From positions 1,539,171-1,603,170 of the forward strand of contig DF158882.1 in the NCBI GenBank assembly GCA_000307305.1: DNA of 64,000 bases, in the 5' to 3' direction. The DNA is from Enterobacteriaceae bacterium B14. Lineage in GTDB: Bacteria > Pseudomonadota > Gammaproteobacteria > Enterobacterales > Enterobacteriaceae. The first letter of the stretch is position 1. Every line of letters begins with the position of its first letter. The position numbers were made by a program, and so were the translations under genes. Of this stretch, positions 9,065-16,857 are shown piece after piece. Below the pieces are notes generated by a model, which saw only the letters and a program-made list of their open reading frames with translations, was not told the origin of the DNA and did not search any database.

Positions 9065-9400
9065 TTATTGCCCTTTATTCTCCCATAGCATTTCTGCCTC
9101 ATCGCCGAACGGTTTCAGTTCTATGCAGGCCAGCAAATAAAGAAAGGGAAGGTTTAACAGATAGACCACAACACAGTGATCAAAGCTCAGCTCTCGGATA
9201 TCACCGGCCGTCAGTTGGTGGCGAATTTTCTCGCAGAGACGCATGCTTTCAGCATCGGGTACTTTGTGATTCAGCAAGAGTCTGCCGGAGGCAGGATATT
9301 GTCTTAATGTTTTCTCCAACCGACTCTTAAAATCAGGCTGACACGTTTTCAAACCATTTATATCGTGTAAAAACTGTCTGGTTAGATGCAAATTAACCAC
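9065..9400 (-). CDS. Unrecognised 111-residue protein, second gene of a pair
   Basis: Starting at the GTG with AAGGAG 7 nt upstream gives MVNLHLTRQFLHDING and 111 residues; an overlapping TTG at 9421 would add seven. I do not recognise the family. The pattern has a basic helix (FLHDINGLKTCQPDFKSRLEKTLRQ), a central LCEKIRHQLTAGDIRELSF and a hydrophobic strand pair (HCVVVYLLNLPFLYLLACIEL). This faintly recalls the RelE/ParE toxin fold, but no diagnostic residue proves it. It follows its 64-residue partner with a gap of 17 nt, so the two are almost certainly one operon. It is absent from the E. coli neighbourhood, where ybfA and kdpF adjoin. Confidence 0.65.
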   Translation of the reverse strand: MVNLHLTRQFLHDINGLKTCQPDFKSRLEKTLRQYPASGRLLLNHKVPDAESMRLCEKIRHQLTAGDIRELSFDHCVVVYLLNLPFLYLLACIELKPFGDEAEMLWENKGQ

Positions 9401-9417
9401 CGATACTCTCCTTATCT

Positions 9418-9612
9418 TCAAATATGAGCGTGCGTATTGAGTCGGCTCATCAAACCGCTATCCGCGAGATAATATTGCGCCTCTTTCTCCCCTATCGTCT
9501 TAGTCTGTTGCACGTCAGTTAGCCCCAGCGCCGCCGCTCGTAAAATATAGAAATGTAAACGCCGATAGGTTTGCTGCTGTAAAAATCGCTGTTGGGCTGC
9601 TCTCTCACTCAC
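9418..9612 (-). CDS. Unrecognised 64-residue protein, first gene of a pair
   Basis: A small basic protein beginning MSERAAQQRFLQQQTYRRLHF, with a GTG start and GAGGGA about 8 nt upstream. It seems all-helical in the first two thirds (YILRAAALGLTDVQQ), followed by GEKEAQYYLADSGLMSRLN. There is no signal peptide, membrane segment or known domain that I can see. Together with the downstream 111-residue gene it forms a compact leftward operon divergent from kdpF. Its position as the first, shorter gene would suit an antitoxin-like or chaperone-like partner, but this is only an inference from arrangement. Confidence 0.6.
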   Translation of the reverse strand: MSERAAQQRFLQQQTYRRLHFYILRAAALGLTDVQQTKTIGEKEAQYYLADSGLMSRLNTHAHI

Positions 9613-9830
9613 TGTATTTATCCCTCGATAGTGTCAATGCACCCAGAGTAATGCCCGCATTGAGCCAACACCATTGGGATAATCAGCATTTGCGAGATGC
9701 TTCCAGAAAAAATAACAGCCTATTTTTTAGCCGTTTTTACACTATTTTTATCTCTTCGCTCCTCCTTTTATCAAGATTTTTGCTTTCTCTTTCCTCCACT
9801 CTCTCTATTCAACTGAGCGTGGAGATATTT

Positions 9831-9920
9831 ATGAGTATCGGTGCTATCTACGGTTCACTCTTCGTGTTGCTGCTTCTGGTCGATCTGATTTATGCCTTAT
9901 GCAAAGCGGAGGCCTTCTAA
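9831..9920 (+). CDS. kdpF: KdpF, small subunit of potassium ATPase (operon otherwise deleted)
   Basis: 29 residues, MSIGAIYGSLFVLLLLVDLI then YALCKAEAF, a single transmembrane helix matching E. coli KdpF in length and in the conserved YAL..AEAF end. GGAG lies 6 nt upstream. The stop overlaps the kdpA start (TAATG), the normal kdpF-kdpA junction. The longer frame starting at 9651 has no homology upstream of this ATG. KdpF stabilises the KdpABC complex, but kdpB, kdpC and kdpD are missing and kdpA and kdpE are truncated, so the peptide has no visible partner. The T-rich stretch around 9720-9760, including TTTTTACACTATTTTTA, resembles KdpE-binding DNA and is probably the relic promoter. Confidence 0.85.
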   Translation: MSIGAIYGSLFVLLLLVDLIYALCKAEAF

Positions 9921-10204
9921 TGTCAGCGTCTACAACGCTCTTAATCGGTACGTTTTTACTAGTTCTCTTTCTTCTCGCCCCCCCGTTAGGCAATTTACTT
10001 GCCCGTCTCATCGACGGTACGCCACTGCCCAAAATGGCAACATTTGAGGGGATTGTGTGGCGCGGGTGTGGTGGCATAAGTAAAGAGATGAACTGGCGCG
10101 AATATGCCATCGCGATTTTACTCTTCAACCTGCTAGGCATCACATTTCTGTTTGTTTTATTGAGCACGCACTCTGCTATATGGGTCACCTGCGCCAAAAA
10201 TTAG
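9920..10204 (+). pseudogene. kdpA: kdpA 5' fragment fused to kdpE DNA
   Basis: The first 85 or so residues align with the start of KdpA: a first transmembrane helix, then PPLGNLLARLIDGTPLP, EGIVWRGCG, EMNWREYAIAILLFNLLG and TFLFVLL. KdpA is about 560 residues; here homology stops near 10170 and a few out-of-frame codons (THSAIWVTCAKN) lead to a stop inside the kdpE tail. Only the first two transmembrane helices remain and none of the four selectivity-filter loops, so potassium binding is impossible. The fragment is the left side of a deletion that removed the rest of kdpA, kdpB, kdpC, kdpD and most of kdpE. Confidence 0.88.
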
Positions 10205-10272
10205 GACAAGACCCCGTTCGTCCTAAACACCTGCTGACAGAAACCGGTATTGGCTATCGTTTTATTCCGTAA
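10174..10272 (+). pseudogene. kdpE: kdpE 3' fragment (last 30 codons)
   Basis: In the frame beginning at 10180 the sequence reads MGHLRQKLGQDPVRPKHLLT then ETGIGYRFIP and stop. This matches the extreme C-terminus of KdpE, the wing of its OmpR-type DNA-binding domain. The fragment overlaps the end of the kdpA fragment in another frame, so the junction of the deletion lies at about 10165-10180. No start signal precedes it. Both fragments are in the natural transcription order of a kdpFABCDE operon. Confidence 0.88.
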
Positions 10273-10560
10273 AGCGAGCATTTTCATCATGTTGCACATA
10301 CCACTGTTTCTCTTTTCTAAGAGACATAGCCACTCAGCACGCTAAAAAATAATATGTATGTTTTGGTAACATCATATGAACACCAGAATCACAACAAAAC
10401 CAATAAATTACAATGCACTAGCGGATTCACCACGCTCTACCTCCCTCTCTTTATACCTTTCTCATACCGGACATAACCCTTTTTATTACAAAAATGTGAA
10501 ATAACATAAACTAAGCATATGACATTCACGGATTTATCTACTATTTTAAAAGTAATATAC
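10273..10560. other. Gene-free stretch after the kdp scar
   Basis: No coding frame or clear repeat was seen. It probably holds the promoter of the small gene at 10574, whose ribosome site AGGAGA begins at 10561. Confidence 0.4.
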
Positions 10561-10573
10561 AGGAGAAAATCAT

Positions 10574-10909
10574 ATGTATTTACGCCCCGATGAAGTAGCC
10601 AAAGTGCTTGAGCTAAAAGGGTTCATAAAAGACTACATCACGGACAAAGCTTACGGCTTCAGAAAAGGATCTCATTACGTTTACGTTAATCGTCAGGTTA
10701 GATTAGGACGAACCGCTCTCGTCATCCACCCTGAACTCGGCAAGAAGAGCCTGCAATATGCTGTTCCCGCCGAAGAAAGAAATATGAGTGAGTTGTACAC
10801 TGCCTTTCCATCAGATAATAGTGCAGGGGCTGAATTTCACTATGGCATTGCGCACGGCTTTAGCTCTCGCAAACTCCTAGAGCATTATCTGGATTGTATG
10901 TTCCAGTAA
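10574..10909 (+). CDS. Conserved small protein, DUF2002-like
   Basis: 111 residues beginning MYLRPDEVAKVLELKGFIKD, with YVYVNRQVRLGRTALVIHPEL in the middle and HYGIAHGFSSRKLLEHYLD near the end. These three blocks match, as far as I can recall, a small uncharacterised enterobacterial family (DUF2002). AGGAGA precedes the ATG by 8 nt. It is a single-gene unit next to the kdp scar. It looks cytoplasmic, with no cysteine cluster or membrane segment. The family assignment is from memory of the pattern and no function is known to me. Confidence 0.75.
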   Translation: MYLRPDEVAKVLELKGFIKDYITDKAYGFRKGSHYVYVNRQVRLGRTALVIHPELGKKSLQYAVPAEERNMSELYTAFPSDNSAGAEFHYGIAHGFSSRKLLEHYLDCMFQ

Positions 10910-11138
10910 TATTGTTACCTGCCAGATACCCGAACCACCCTACTGATGCACTGATATTGCGATGATATTGGTGCTTCTAGTATAGCCATTCGCTTAAATT
11001 CCTTCATACGCCAAGTGACTCATAAGTTAAGCAACAAAACTGATAATTTGGTGCATAGGCAATATAAAGAGTAGGGATAGTCAGAAAGCAAAATCGCAGT
11101 TAGTATGCGAATACCTATCATTTATAAAAGTCACCATA

Positions 11139-11567
11139 ATGAGTACTTGGCTAATTTACGCACTTCTTTCCGCTTTAGCGGCATCTCTTGTTGCCATCTT
11201 CGGCAAGATTGGCCTACAGCATTTAGATGCTAATACAGCCACTGCGATTAGGGCTGTGGTTATGGCTCTGTTTTTAGTGGGGGTTGTTGTCGTTCAGGGA
11301 AAAATGGATTTAGTGAGTGAGGTATTGGCAGACCGTAAGGCACTGCTGTTTATTGTCCTGAGTGGTGTGGCTGGCGCCCTGTCTTGGTTATTCTATTTTA
11401 TGGCGATAAAGAATGGCACCGTTTCTCAAGTTGCGCCAATAGATAAGCTCAGTGTGGTTTTTGCCGTTATTTTGGCGGTGATTCTGTTCGGTGAGAAAGT
11501 CTCTCTCATTGCCGGAGCGGGTATTGCACTTATCTCTATCGGGGCATTAATGGTGGCATTAGGTTAG
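11139..11567 (+). CDS. Half-size EamA-family membrane transporter
   Basis: 142 residues with five hydrophobic helices and one EamA repeat. It begins MSTWLIYALLSALAASLVAI, contains FGKIGLQHLDANTATAIRA and SWLFYFMAIKNGTVSQVAPI, and ends with ILFGEKVSLIAGAGIALI. It matches the common single-domain EamA/DMT proteins, which probably act as dimers. The ribosome site is weak. The substrate cannot be inferred. It is transcribed alone, towards the convergent DUF3861 gene. Confidence 0.85.
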   Translation: MSTWLIYALLSALAASLVAIFGKIGLQHLDANTATAIRAVVMALFLVGVVVVQGKMDLVSEVLADRKALLFIVLSGVAGALSWLFYFMAIKNGTVSQVAPIDKLSVVFAVILAVILFGEKVSLIAGAGIALISIGALMVALG

Positions 11568-11668
11568 GCACATCCAGTCGACAGGCCTATCGACCTGGCT
11601 GCTGCGCCCTTTCTCTTTCTGGTTGCAGGTACACTTAATGCCTGCAACATTCTGAGGATAAAGAGATA

Positions 11669-11992
11669 TTATTGCTCTTCTTCTGAACTTTCTCTCGGTT
11701 TTCCGCCTTTTTTCAACGTCATCATAAACTCACGAAAAGGATCACGCAGAGGGGCGAATAGCGGATCTTTGCGATGTTCCATCATCACTTCAGAAAATAG
11801 CTTTAATCCAACGGCAAATGCTGCGCTTTTTTGCTCATCAAACCCCAAATCATCTCTGGCAGTAATGCGGTTGACGATAGAGAGGATCTCATCGTGGTTC
11901 TCTACTTCAAACGATAATGGCTCAGCATTTAATGGCTCGCCTTTTTTATCGTTTAATGGCTCGACGGTAATACGATAGCGGTAACCAGGCAT
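11669..11992 (-). CDS. DUF3861 family protein
   Basis: 107 residues: MPGYRYRITVEPLNDKKGEP, then LSFEVENHDEILSIVNRI and a C-terminal part with SAAFAVGLKLFSEVMMEHRK and DPFREFMMTLKKG. This is the pattern of the DUF3861 family, small cytoplasmic proteins of unknown function. AAGGA lies 7 nt before the ATG. It is the last gene of a leftward group after the PadR regulator, and its first codons overlap a doubtful small frame in between. Confidence 0.82.
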   Translation of the reverse strand: MPGYRYRITVEPLNDKKGEPLNAEPLSFEVENHDEILSIVNRITARDDLGFDEQKSAAFAVGLKLFSEVMMEHRKDPLFAPLRDPFREFMMTLKKGGKPRESSEEEQ

Positions 11993-12140
11993 TGTTTTTT
12001 CCTTCTTGCTGAATGTGATTAGGCGTTGTTTTTATAGCACGACGATGGCGAACAGCGCCGAACATTTGTGATGTCTCTGGTGATACCCCGTTCTCCTCCT
12101 GAGTCGTCTGTTCAATGTCGACTCGGCTATAAGGTTTCAT
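11946..12140 (-). CDS. Doubtful 64-codon frame between padR and DUF3861 genes
   Basis: The frame starts MKPYSRVDIEQTTQEENGVS, 20 nt after the PadR gene stop, with AAAGGAG 10 nt upstream of the ATG. Its last 15 codons overlap the start of the DUF3861 gene. I recognise no domain, and the C-terminal half is basic and low in hydrophobics. It may be a small real gene, a degraded one, or chance. Confidence 0.3.
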   Translation of the reverse strand: MKPYSRVDIEQTTQEENGVSPETSQMFGAVRHRRAIKTTPNHIQQEGKNNAWLPLSYYRRAIKR

Positions 12141-12159
12141 TCTGATTTATCTCCTTTAC

Positions 12160-12825
12160 CTACGGCTTATCTTTGCTGGTTTGCAGCTCAGTTTCAATCT
12201 GCTTTACCGCATCATTTAGCGTGGTGGCAATACGGCTGATTTGTTCTGCCGTTAAGTCTTTACGCATTAGATGATGGCGTAATAGAGCCTTTAAGCTGTG
12301 CATGGCCTCAGATATCTCTTCCGCTAAATTGCCTCCACGCTCGTCTCCTGCCTGAGAAAGTCTCTGGAAGATGATTTCAACGGCTTTTTGATTCTCTTTT
12401 AGCTCTTGCTCGCCTTCAGCAGTAATTTGATAGCTCTTACGCCCTTTTTCTGAGCTGAAAGATTGAAGATATTCTTGCTCTTCTAATAGTGTCAGAGTGG
12501 GGTAAATCACACCTGGGCTTGGGGTGTATAAGCCCGAAGAGGCTTCTTCAATCGCTTTAATTAATTCGTAACCGTGGCTTGGTTTTTTAGCAACCAGAGC
12601 CAGTAATACGATACGCAGGTTTCCGTGTTCAAACAGACGGGATTTACCACCACGACCTCGGCCACCATGACCACGCCCACGTTCACGGCTACCGTGTTCA
12701 CAGGACTCATGCTCATCTGAACCGTGCTCATGATGCCGACCATGGCCTCTTCTACCTCGGCCACCAAAAGATACATCGTCACCATGACGAGAGTGATACT
12801 TGGAATTAAATAACTTCATAAACAT
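12160..12825 (-). CDS. PadR-family regulator with His-rich N-terminus (YqjI-like)
   Basis: A 221-residue transcription regulator. Residues about 10-65 are very rich in His, Gly, Arg and Glu (GRRGHGRHHEHGSDEHE...), a likely metal-binding arm as in E. coli YqjI. A PadR winged helix follows: FEHGNLRIVLLALVAKKPSH, then GYELIKAIE, TPSPGVIYPTLTLLEEQ and SYQITAEGEQEL. The C-terminal helices mediate dimerisation in this family. YqjI is a nickel-responsive repressor of a ferric reductase gene; no such reductase is adjacent here. Three palindromes immediately upstream strongly suggest autorepression. The ATG at 12825 is preceded by AAGGAG; a second Met two codons later is possible. Confidence 0.88.
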   Translation of the reverse strand: MFMKLFNSKYHSRHGDDVSFGGRGRRGHGRHHEHGSDEHESCEHGSRERGRGHGGRGRGGKSRLFEHGNLRIVLLALVAKKPSHGYELIKAIEEASSGLYTPSPGVIYPTLTLLEEQEYLQSFSSEKGRKSYQITAEGEQELKENQKAVEIIFQRLSQAGDERGGNLAEEISEAMHSLKALLRHHLMRKDLTAEQISRIATTLNDAVKQIETELQTSKDKP

Positions 12826-12842
12826 AAATGTGTCTCCTTAAT

Positions 12843-12928
12843 GTTTAGATATATCTAAACTGACGAAAGAGACTATAAATAGATATATCTATTTTTGCAA
12901 TACAGATATATCTAAATTGCAAAAATAG
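12843..12928. promoter_or_regulatory. Three palindromic operators upstream of the PadR gene
   Basis: Three copies of a dyad with core AGATATATCT: GTTTAGATATATCTAAAC (12843-12860, perfect 18 bp), AAATAGATATATCTATTT (12877-12894, perfect 18 bp), and a third core at 12904-12913 lying inside a 40-bp dyad (12889-12928) whose outer arms CTATTTTTGCAAT and ATTGCAAAAATAG are perfect. Centres are 34 and 23 bp apart. The cluster ends 18 nt before the PadR start codon, so autoregulation is the likely purpose. Confidence 0.85.
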
Positions 12929-12978
12929 TCATATCGAAAAGGAATAAATGAAGGTAACAGCTTAAATATTAAAGAGAT

Positions 12979-13010
12979 AAAAAAAGGGCTGCATGATGCA
13001 GCCCCAAAAA
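12979..13010 (-). terminator. Terminator of pgm
   Basis: GGGCTGCA and TGCAGCCC arms with a 3-nt loop, followed on the minus strand by TTTTTTTATC. It lies 22 nt past the pgm stop. Confidence 0.85.
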
Positions 13011-13031
13011 TACGATTTACTCTTTTTTAAA

Positions 13032-14672
13032 TTAAGCGCCGTTCAATACTTCACTAACAATTTCAACGGCTTCTTGTTCTATCCGCTGGCGGTGCTCTGC
13101 ACCAAGGAAGCTTTCACAGTAAATTTTATAAGCTTCTTCAGTGCCCGAAGGACGTGCCGCAAACCAGCCGTTATCCGTCATGATCTTTAAACCACCAATC
13201 GATGCGCCGTTGCCCGGTGCCGTCGTTAGGCGAGCAGTGATCAAGTCCCCTGCTAAACGATCGGCTTTTACCATCTCAGGTGAGAGCTTAGAAAGAATCG
13301 CTTTTTCTGCGTGAGAAGCCGGAGCCTGAATACGGCTGTAGCTTGGCGCACCAAAGCGTTGAGCCAATTGGTCGTAATGCTCTTGAGGGTTTTTCCCTGT
13401 GACTGCTGTAATTTCCGCAGCCAGCAAGCACATGATGATACCGTCTTTATCCGTTGACCAAGGCGTACCATCAAAACGCAGGAAGGACGCCCCCGCGCTC
13501 TCTTCACCACCGAAACCTAGGCTGCCATCGAATAAGCCATCAACAAACCACTTGAACCCGACAGGCACTTCTAGCAACTTACGCCCAAGATCGGCAACAA
13601 CGCGATCAATCATGGCGCTAGACACAAGGGTTTTACCCACGGCGACGTCTTTGCCCCACTGAGGGCGATGCTGGAACAGATACTGTATGGCAACAGCCAA
13701 ATAGTGATTCGGATTCATCAAGCCTTTCGGTGTAACAATACCGTGGCGGTCGTAATCAGGATCGTTAGCAAAAGCCAGATCAAACTTATCACGCAGTGCC
13801 AGTAAGCCTGCCATCGCATATTCCGATGAGCAATCCATACGGATAACGCCATCGTGATCGAGGTGCATAAAACGGAAAGAGGGATCGATGGAGTCATTCA
13901 CTAATGTGAGATTGAGCTTATAGTGCTCGGCAATGCGCTGCCAGTAGCTAATCCCTGCGCCACCTAATGGATCAACCCCTAACGTCAAGCCTGAGCGCTG
14001 AATAGCGGGCATATCAACGATATCCACTAGCCCTTCGACATAAGGCTGAACCAGATCCTGTGAGCTCAGATATCCGCTGTTTTTCGCTTTATCCAGCGAC
14101 TGGCGTTTAACGCCTTTTAGCCCTTCAGCCAGTAACGCATTAGCCCGTTGCTCTATTGCACCAGTAAGGTTGGTATCTGCTGGGCCGCCATTGGTTGGGT
14201 TGTACTTAATTCCACCATCTTCAGGCGGGTTATGTGATGGAGTGATAACAATGCCATCCGCCAGAGCAGCATGTTGGCGATTGTGGCAAAGGATGGCATG
14301 GGAAACCGCAGGAGTCGGCGTAAAACCATTATCAGACTGAATAACAACCTGTACGCCATTCGCGGTCAATACTTCTAATACAGAAATCAGTGCGGGCTCT
14401 GAAAGTGCATGGGTATCTTTACCCACGAAGCAAGGGCCGCTAACCCCATTGGCTAAGCGAACCTCTGCAATCGCCTGAGCAATCGCTAAAATATGCTGTT
14501 CGTTGAAGCTTTGACGCTGAGAACTGCCCCGATGACCAGATGTTCCAAACTTGACCGCATGAGCGGGATTATTCGCATCAGGGCTCAGAACATAATATTG
14601 CGAAACCAGCAGTGATACATTAATTAAATCGCTCTGCTGAGCTGGTTTTCCAGCTCGAATATGGTTTGCCAC
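13032..14672 (-). CDS. pgm: Phosphoglucomutase (glucose-specific)
   Basis: Interconverts glucose 1-phosphate and glucose 6-phosphate, feeding UDP-glucose and glycogen pathways. 546 residues from the GTG at 14672, exactly the E. coli length; AGAGGAA is 6 nt upstream of this codon but abuts the ATG two codons earlier, so the GTG is preferred. Motifs: active-site serine in [11 protein letters not shown] (about 146), metal loop DPDYDRHG (about 306), sugar loop GGEESAG and phosphate loop RPSGTE near the C-terminus. It lies downstream of seqA in the same direction with a 120-nt gap, as in E. coli, and ends in a strong terminator. Confidence 0.97.
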   Translation of the reverse strand: MANHIRAGKPAQQSDLINVSLLVSQYYVLSPDANNPAHAVKFGTSGHRGSSQRQSFNEQHILAIAQAIAEVRLANGVSGPCFVGKDTHALSEPALISVLEVLTANGVQVVIQSDNGFTPTPAVSHAILCHNRQHAALADGIVITPSHNPPEDGGIKYNPTNGGPADTNLTGAIEQRANALLAEGLKGVKRQSLDKAKNSGYLSSQDLVQPYVEGLVDIVDMPAIQRSGLTLGVDPLGGAGISYWQRIAEHYKLNLTLVNDSIDPSFRFMHLDHDGVIRMDCSSEYAMAGLLALRDKFDLAFANDPDYDRHGIVTPKGLMNPNHYLAVAIQYLFQHRPQWGKDVAVGKTLVSSAMIDRVVADLGRKLLEVPVGFKWFVDGLFDGSLGFGGEESAGASFLRFDGTPWSTDKDGIIMCLLAAEITAVTGKNPQEHYDQLAQRFGAPSYSRIQAPASHAEKAILSKLSPEMVKADRLAGDLITARLTTAPGNGASIGGLKIMTDNGWFAARPSGTEEAYKIYCESFLGAEHRQRIEQEAVEIVSEVLNGA

Positions 14673-14795
14673 GAACATTTCCTCTTAACGCATAAAATGA
14701 GTGCGAACTACAAAACGCCAGCCAAAACAATCCATAGTTGGAACAGAAATTAGGTAGCTCTATGAATGAGTTCTACTTTCAGTTATCAAATGTGA

Positions 14796-15347
14796 TTAAA
14801 TTGTGCCGCAGACTTTGTCAGTCAGTTCAGCAGGAAGTTGTAGCATGCCCATGATGTGTTCAACCATGCTACGTTTACGCCCAGAGTTAGTATTCGTAAT
14901 CACCCAATAAGGTGTGCCTACAATTTGCTGTGGCTTGGTATGTATGCCATTTTCCAAAAGCGTTGCTTTGTCGTTGGCAAAATAGACTCTGGTGCGCCCG
15001 TGTAGAGATTCCGTTGCTGCATCGAACTCTTCTGGCGCGATGCGATACAACGTTGTAAGGATCAACATGAAACGGTTTACTGCGCGTTTTTGTTCCGCAT
15101 ATTCATCTGATAGCAGCAATTCACGCATTACCCGAACACGATCGACAGTCTTTTGTGTCTTTAGTGAAGGGATAATTTTGGGTTCGGTAGTGTCTGCAAC
15201 CACAATCGTCTTTGGGTTGCTCTCCGTTGTCTGACCGGCTGAAAACTTCAACATGCGCCGCAAAATCTCTGACGCGCTCTCCCCAATGTGCAGCGTATGG
15301 CTGGCAATGTAACGATAGAGTTCTTCGTCAACCTCAATAGTTTTCAT
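14796..15347 (-). CDS. seqA: SeqA, negative modulator of replication initiation
   Basis: Binds hemimethylated GATC sites, sequesters oriC and organises newly replicated DNA. 183 residues from MKTIEVDEELYRYIASHT (E. coli 181). The N-terminal oligomerisation domain (1-35) includes HIGESASEILRRML; the C-terminal DNA-binding domain includes RTRVYFAND, KPQQIVGTPYWVITNTNSGR and RKRSMVEHIMG. The frame extends 25 codons further upstream but without homology, and GGAT before 15347 fits. It is divergent from ybfF and upstream of pgm, the conserved arrangement. Confidence 0.97.
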   Translation of the reverse strand: MKTIEVDEELYRYIASHTLHIGESASEILRRMLKFSAGQTTESNPKTIVVADTTEPKIIPSLKTQKTVDRVRVMRELLLSDEYAEQKRAVNRFMLILTTLYRIAPEEFDAATESLHGRTRVYFANDKATLLENGIHTKPQQIVGTPYWVITNTNSGRKRSMVEHIMGMLQLPAELTDKVCGTI

Positions 15348-15439
15348 TTTTATCCAGTAGTTTTCTGCTAAATCGACGGGATTATACAATTTCGTATCGT
15401 GATACTCTAATGATAACCACATCTAGTATGAAGCCTGCT

Positions 15440-16210
15440 ATGAAATTAAACTATCGCTTATTAGAAAGCCCTAACAAGGCATCTACCCCCATAGTCCTTA
15501 TCCACGGCCTCTTTGGCAGTTTAGATAACCTTGGTGTACTCGCTAGAGACTTGCAGCCTCACTATCCTATTATACAGGTAGATTTGCGTAATCACGGCCA
15601 ATCGCCACGCTCTCCTGAGATGAACTACGATGTCATGGCTCAGGATCTCCTCGAACTCCTCGATGAGTTGTCACTCGCTAAAGTGATTGTGATTGCCCAT
15701 TCGATGGGAGGTAAAGTGGCGATGGCACTTACCGCAGTTGCGCCAGATAGAGTAGAGAAACTCGTTGTGATTGATATGGCACCTATCGATTACAACACCC
15801 GCCGCCACGATAGTGTATTCGCCGCACTTCAAGCAGTAACACAGGCAGGGATAACTGACCGCCGTGAAGCACACAAATTAATGCAGAGCATGCTAAAAGA
15901 AGAGCCAACCATTCAGTTTCTGCTTAAGTCGTTTCATAACGGCGAGTGGCGCTTTAATGTCCCTGTATTATTAGATCAGTATGAAAATATTATCGGTTGG
16001 AATGATGTTCCTTCATGGCCGCACCCTGTGTTGTTCCTCAAGGGCGAGCATTCCCCCTATATTCAGGACAGCTACAGAGAGAATATCGCCCGCCAATTTC
16101 CACAGGCTAGAGCACATGTGATTGCCGACAGTGGGCATTGGATACACGCAGAAAAACCTCAGCAAGTTTTGCGCGCAATACACCGTTTTTTAGATACTTA
16201 CAAGCAGTAA
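15440..16210 (+). CDS. ybfF: YbfF alpha/beta-hydrolase esterase
   Basis: 256 residues from MKLNYRLLESPNKASTPIVL. The hydrolase fold is clear: oxyanion region IHGLFGSLDNLGVLARDL, nucleophile elbow AHSMGGK, acid in VVIDMAPID, and the catalytic His in DSGHWIHAEKP near the C-terminus. E. coli YbfF hydrolyses acyl thioesters and short esters; the physiological substrate is not settled. In-frame ATGs exist at 15410 and 15428; 15440 is chosen because family members start MKLN, and none of the three has a good ribosome site. It is divergent from seqA and shares its promoter region. Confidence 0.92.
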   Translation: MKLNYRLLESPNKASTPIVLIHGLFGSLDNLGVLARDLQPHYPIIQVDLRNHGQSPRSPEMNYDVMAQDLLELLDELSLAKVIVIAHSMGGKVAMALTAVAPDRVEKLVVIDMAPIDYNTRRHDSVFAALQAVTQAGITDRREAHKLMQSMLKEEPTIQFLLKSFHNGEWRFNVPVLLDQYENIIGWNDVPSWPHPVLFLKGEHSPYIQDSYRENIARQFPQARAHVIADSGHWIHAEKPQQVLRAIHRFLDTYKQ

Positions 16211-16379
16211 ATGGTGTTGTAGACTCTCTATCGACTAGGGTATTATGCCGACCTCTTACTTACGGATTTGGCTGTGGTGTGGGGATATTTCATCCTGTTA
16301 AATCCGTTATTGAGATCTTTTTTGAGTCTTGTATATCTACTCGATTCTTGGTTTAACTCTTCTTGCAGTATCGCTCCCT

Positions 16380-16661
16380 ATGGCAAAAGAACAAACGGAT
16401 CGCACGACGCTGGATCTATTCTCAGATGACCGCCGTCCAGGACGACCAAAAACCAGTCCGCTCACTCGTGATGAACAGCTAAAGATTAATAAGCGAAATC
16501 AGCTACGGCGCGATAAAGTTCGTGGCTTACGACGCGTTGAATTGAAAATCAATCAAGAGGCCGTTGATGCACTCAATCGGCTGGCAGAAGAGCGCAATAT
16601 CAGCCGCAGCGAACTCATCGAAAGTATGCTTTTAGCGCAATTAACCGATTTGCCTAAATAA
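16380..16661 (+). CDS. ybfE: YbfE, LexA-regulated ribbon-helix-helix-like protein
   Basis: 93 residues, MAKEQTDRTTLDLFSDDRRP then GRPKTSPLTRDEQLKINKRN, very close to E. coli YbfE (97). The C-terminal half (VELKINQEAVDALNRLAEER, NISRSELIESMLL) has the shape of a ribbon-helix-helix/CopG-type DNA-binding fold. In E. coli the gene is listed as LexA-regulated and precedes fldA. I did not identify a convincing SOS box upstream here. The frame extends 17 codons further but homology starts at this ATG. Confidence 0.9.
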   Translation: MAKEQTDRTTLDLFSDDRRPGRPKTSPLTRDEQLKINKRNQLRRDKVRGLRRVELKINQEAVDALNRLAEERNISRSELIESMLLAQLTDLPK

Positions 16662-16857
16662 TCCTGTTACGCACCAGTGGCAACTTGCTGGTGCCTTATA
16701 TTTTCCCCTCTTCTTCATTCACATCATCCACGAGAAGATACGCAGGATGATGACGTGGCTATTTCTCGAATCTCGACCATCTGCTATTATCACAGCATTG
16801 TGTCAGCCTGTAAGACAGGCTCACCCCTGACTGATTAACGTGAGGTTTTAGTAGCTT

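Noticed and set aside
9651-9830. N-terminal 60 codons of a longer frame reaching into kdpF
   Set aside because: Homology to KdpF starts exactly at the ATG at 9831, which has its own ribosome site; the upstream part is the promoter region.
12561-12785. 74-codon frame within the PadR gene
   Set aside because: It is a same-strand alternative frame of the His/Gly-rich low-complexity region, not a separate gene.
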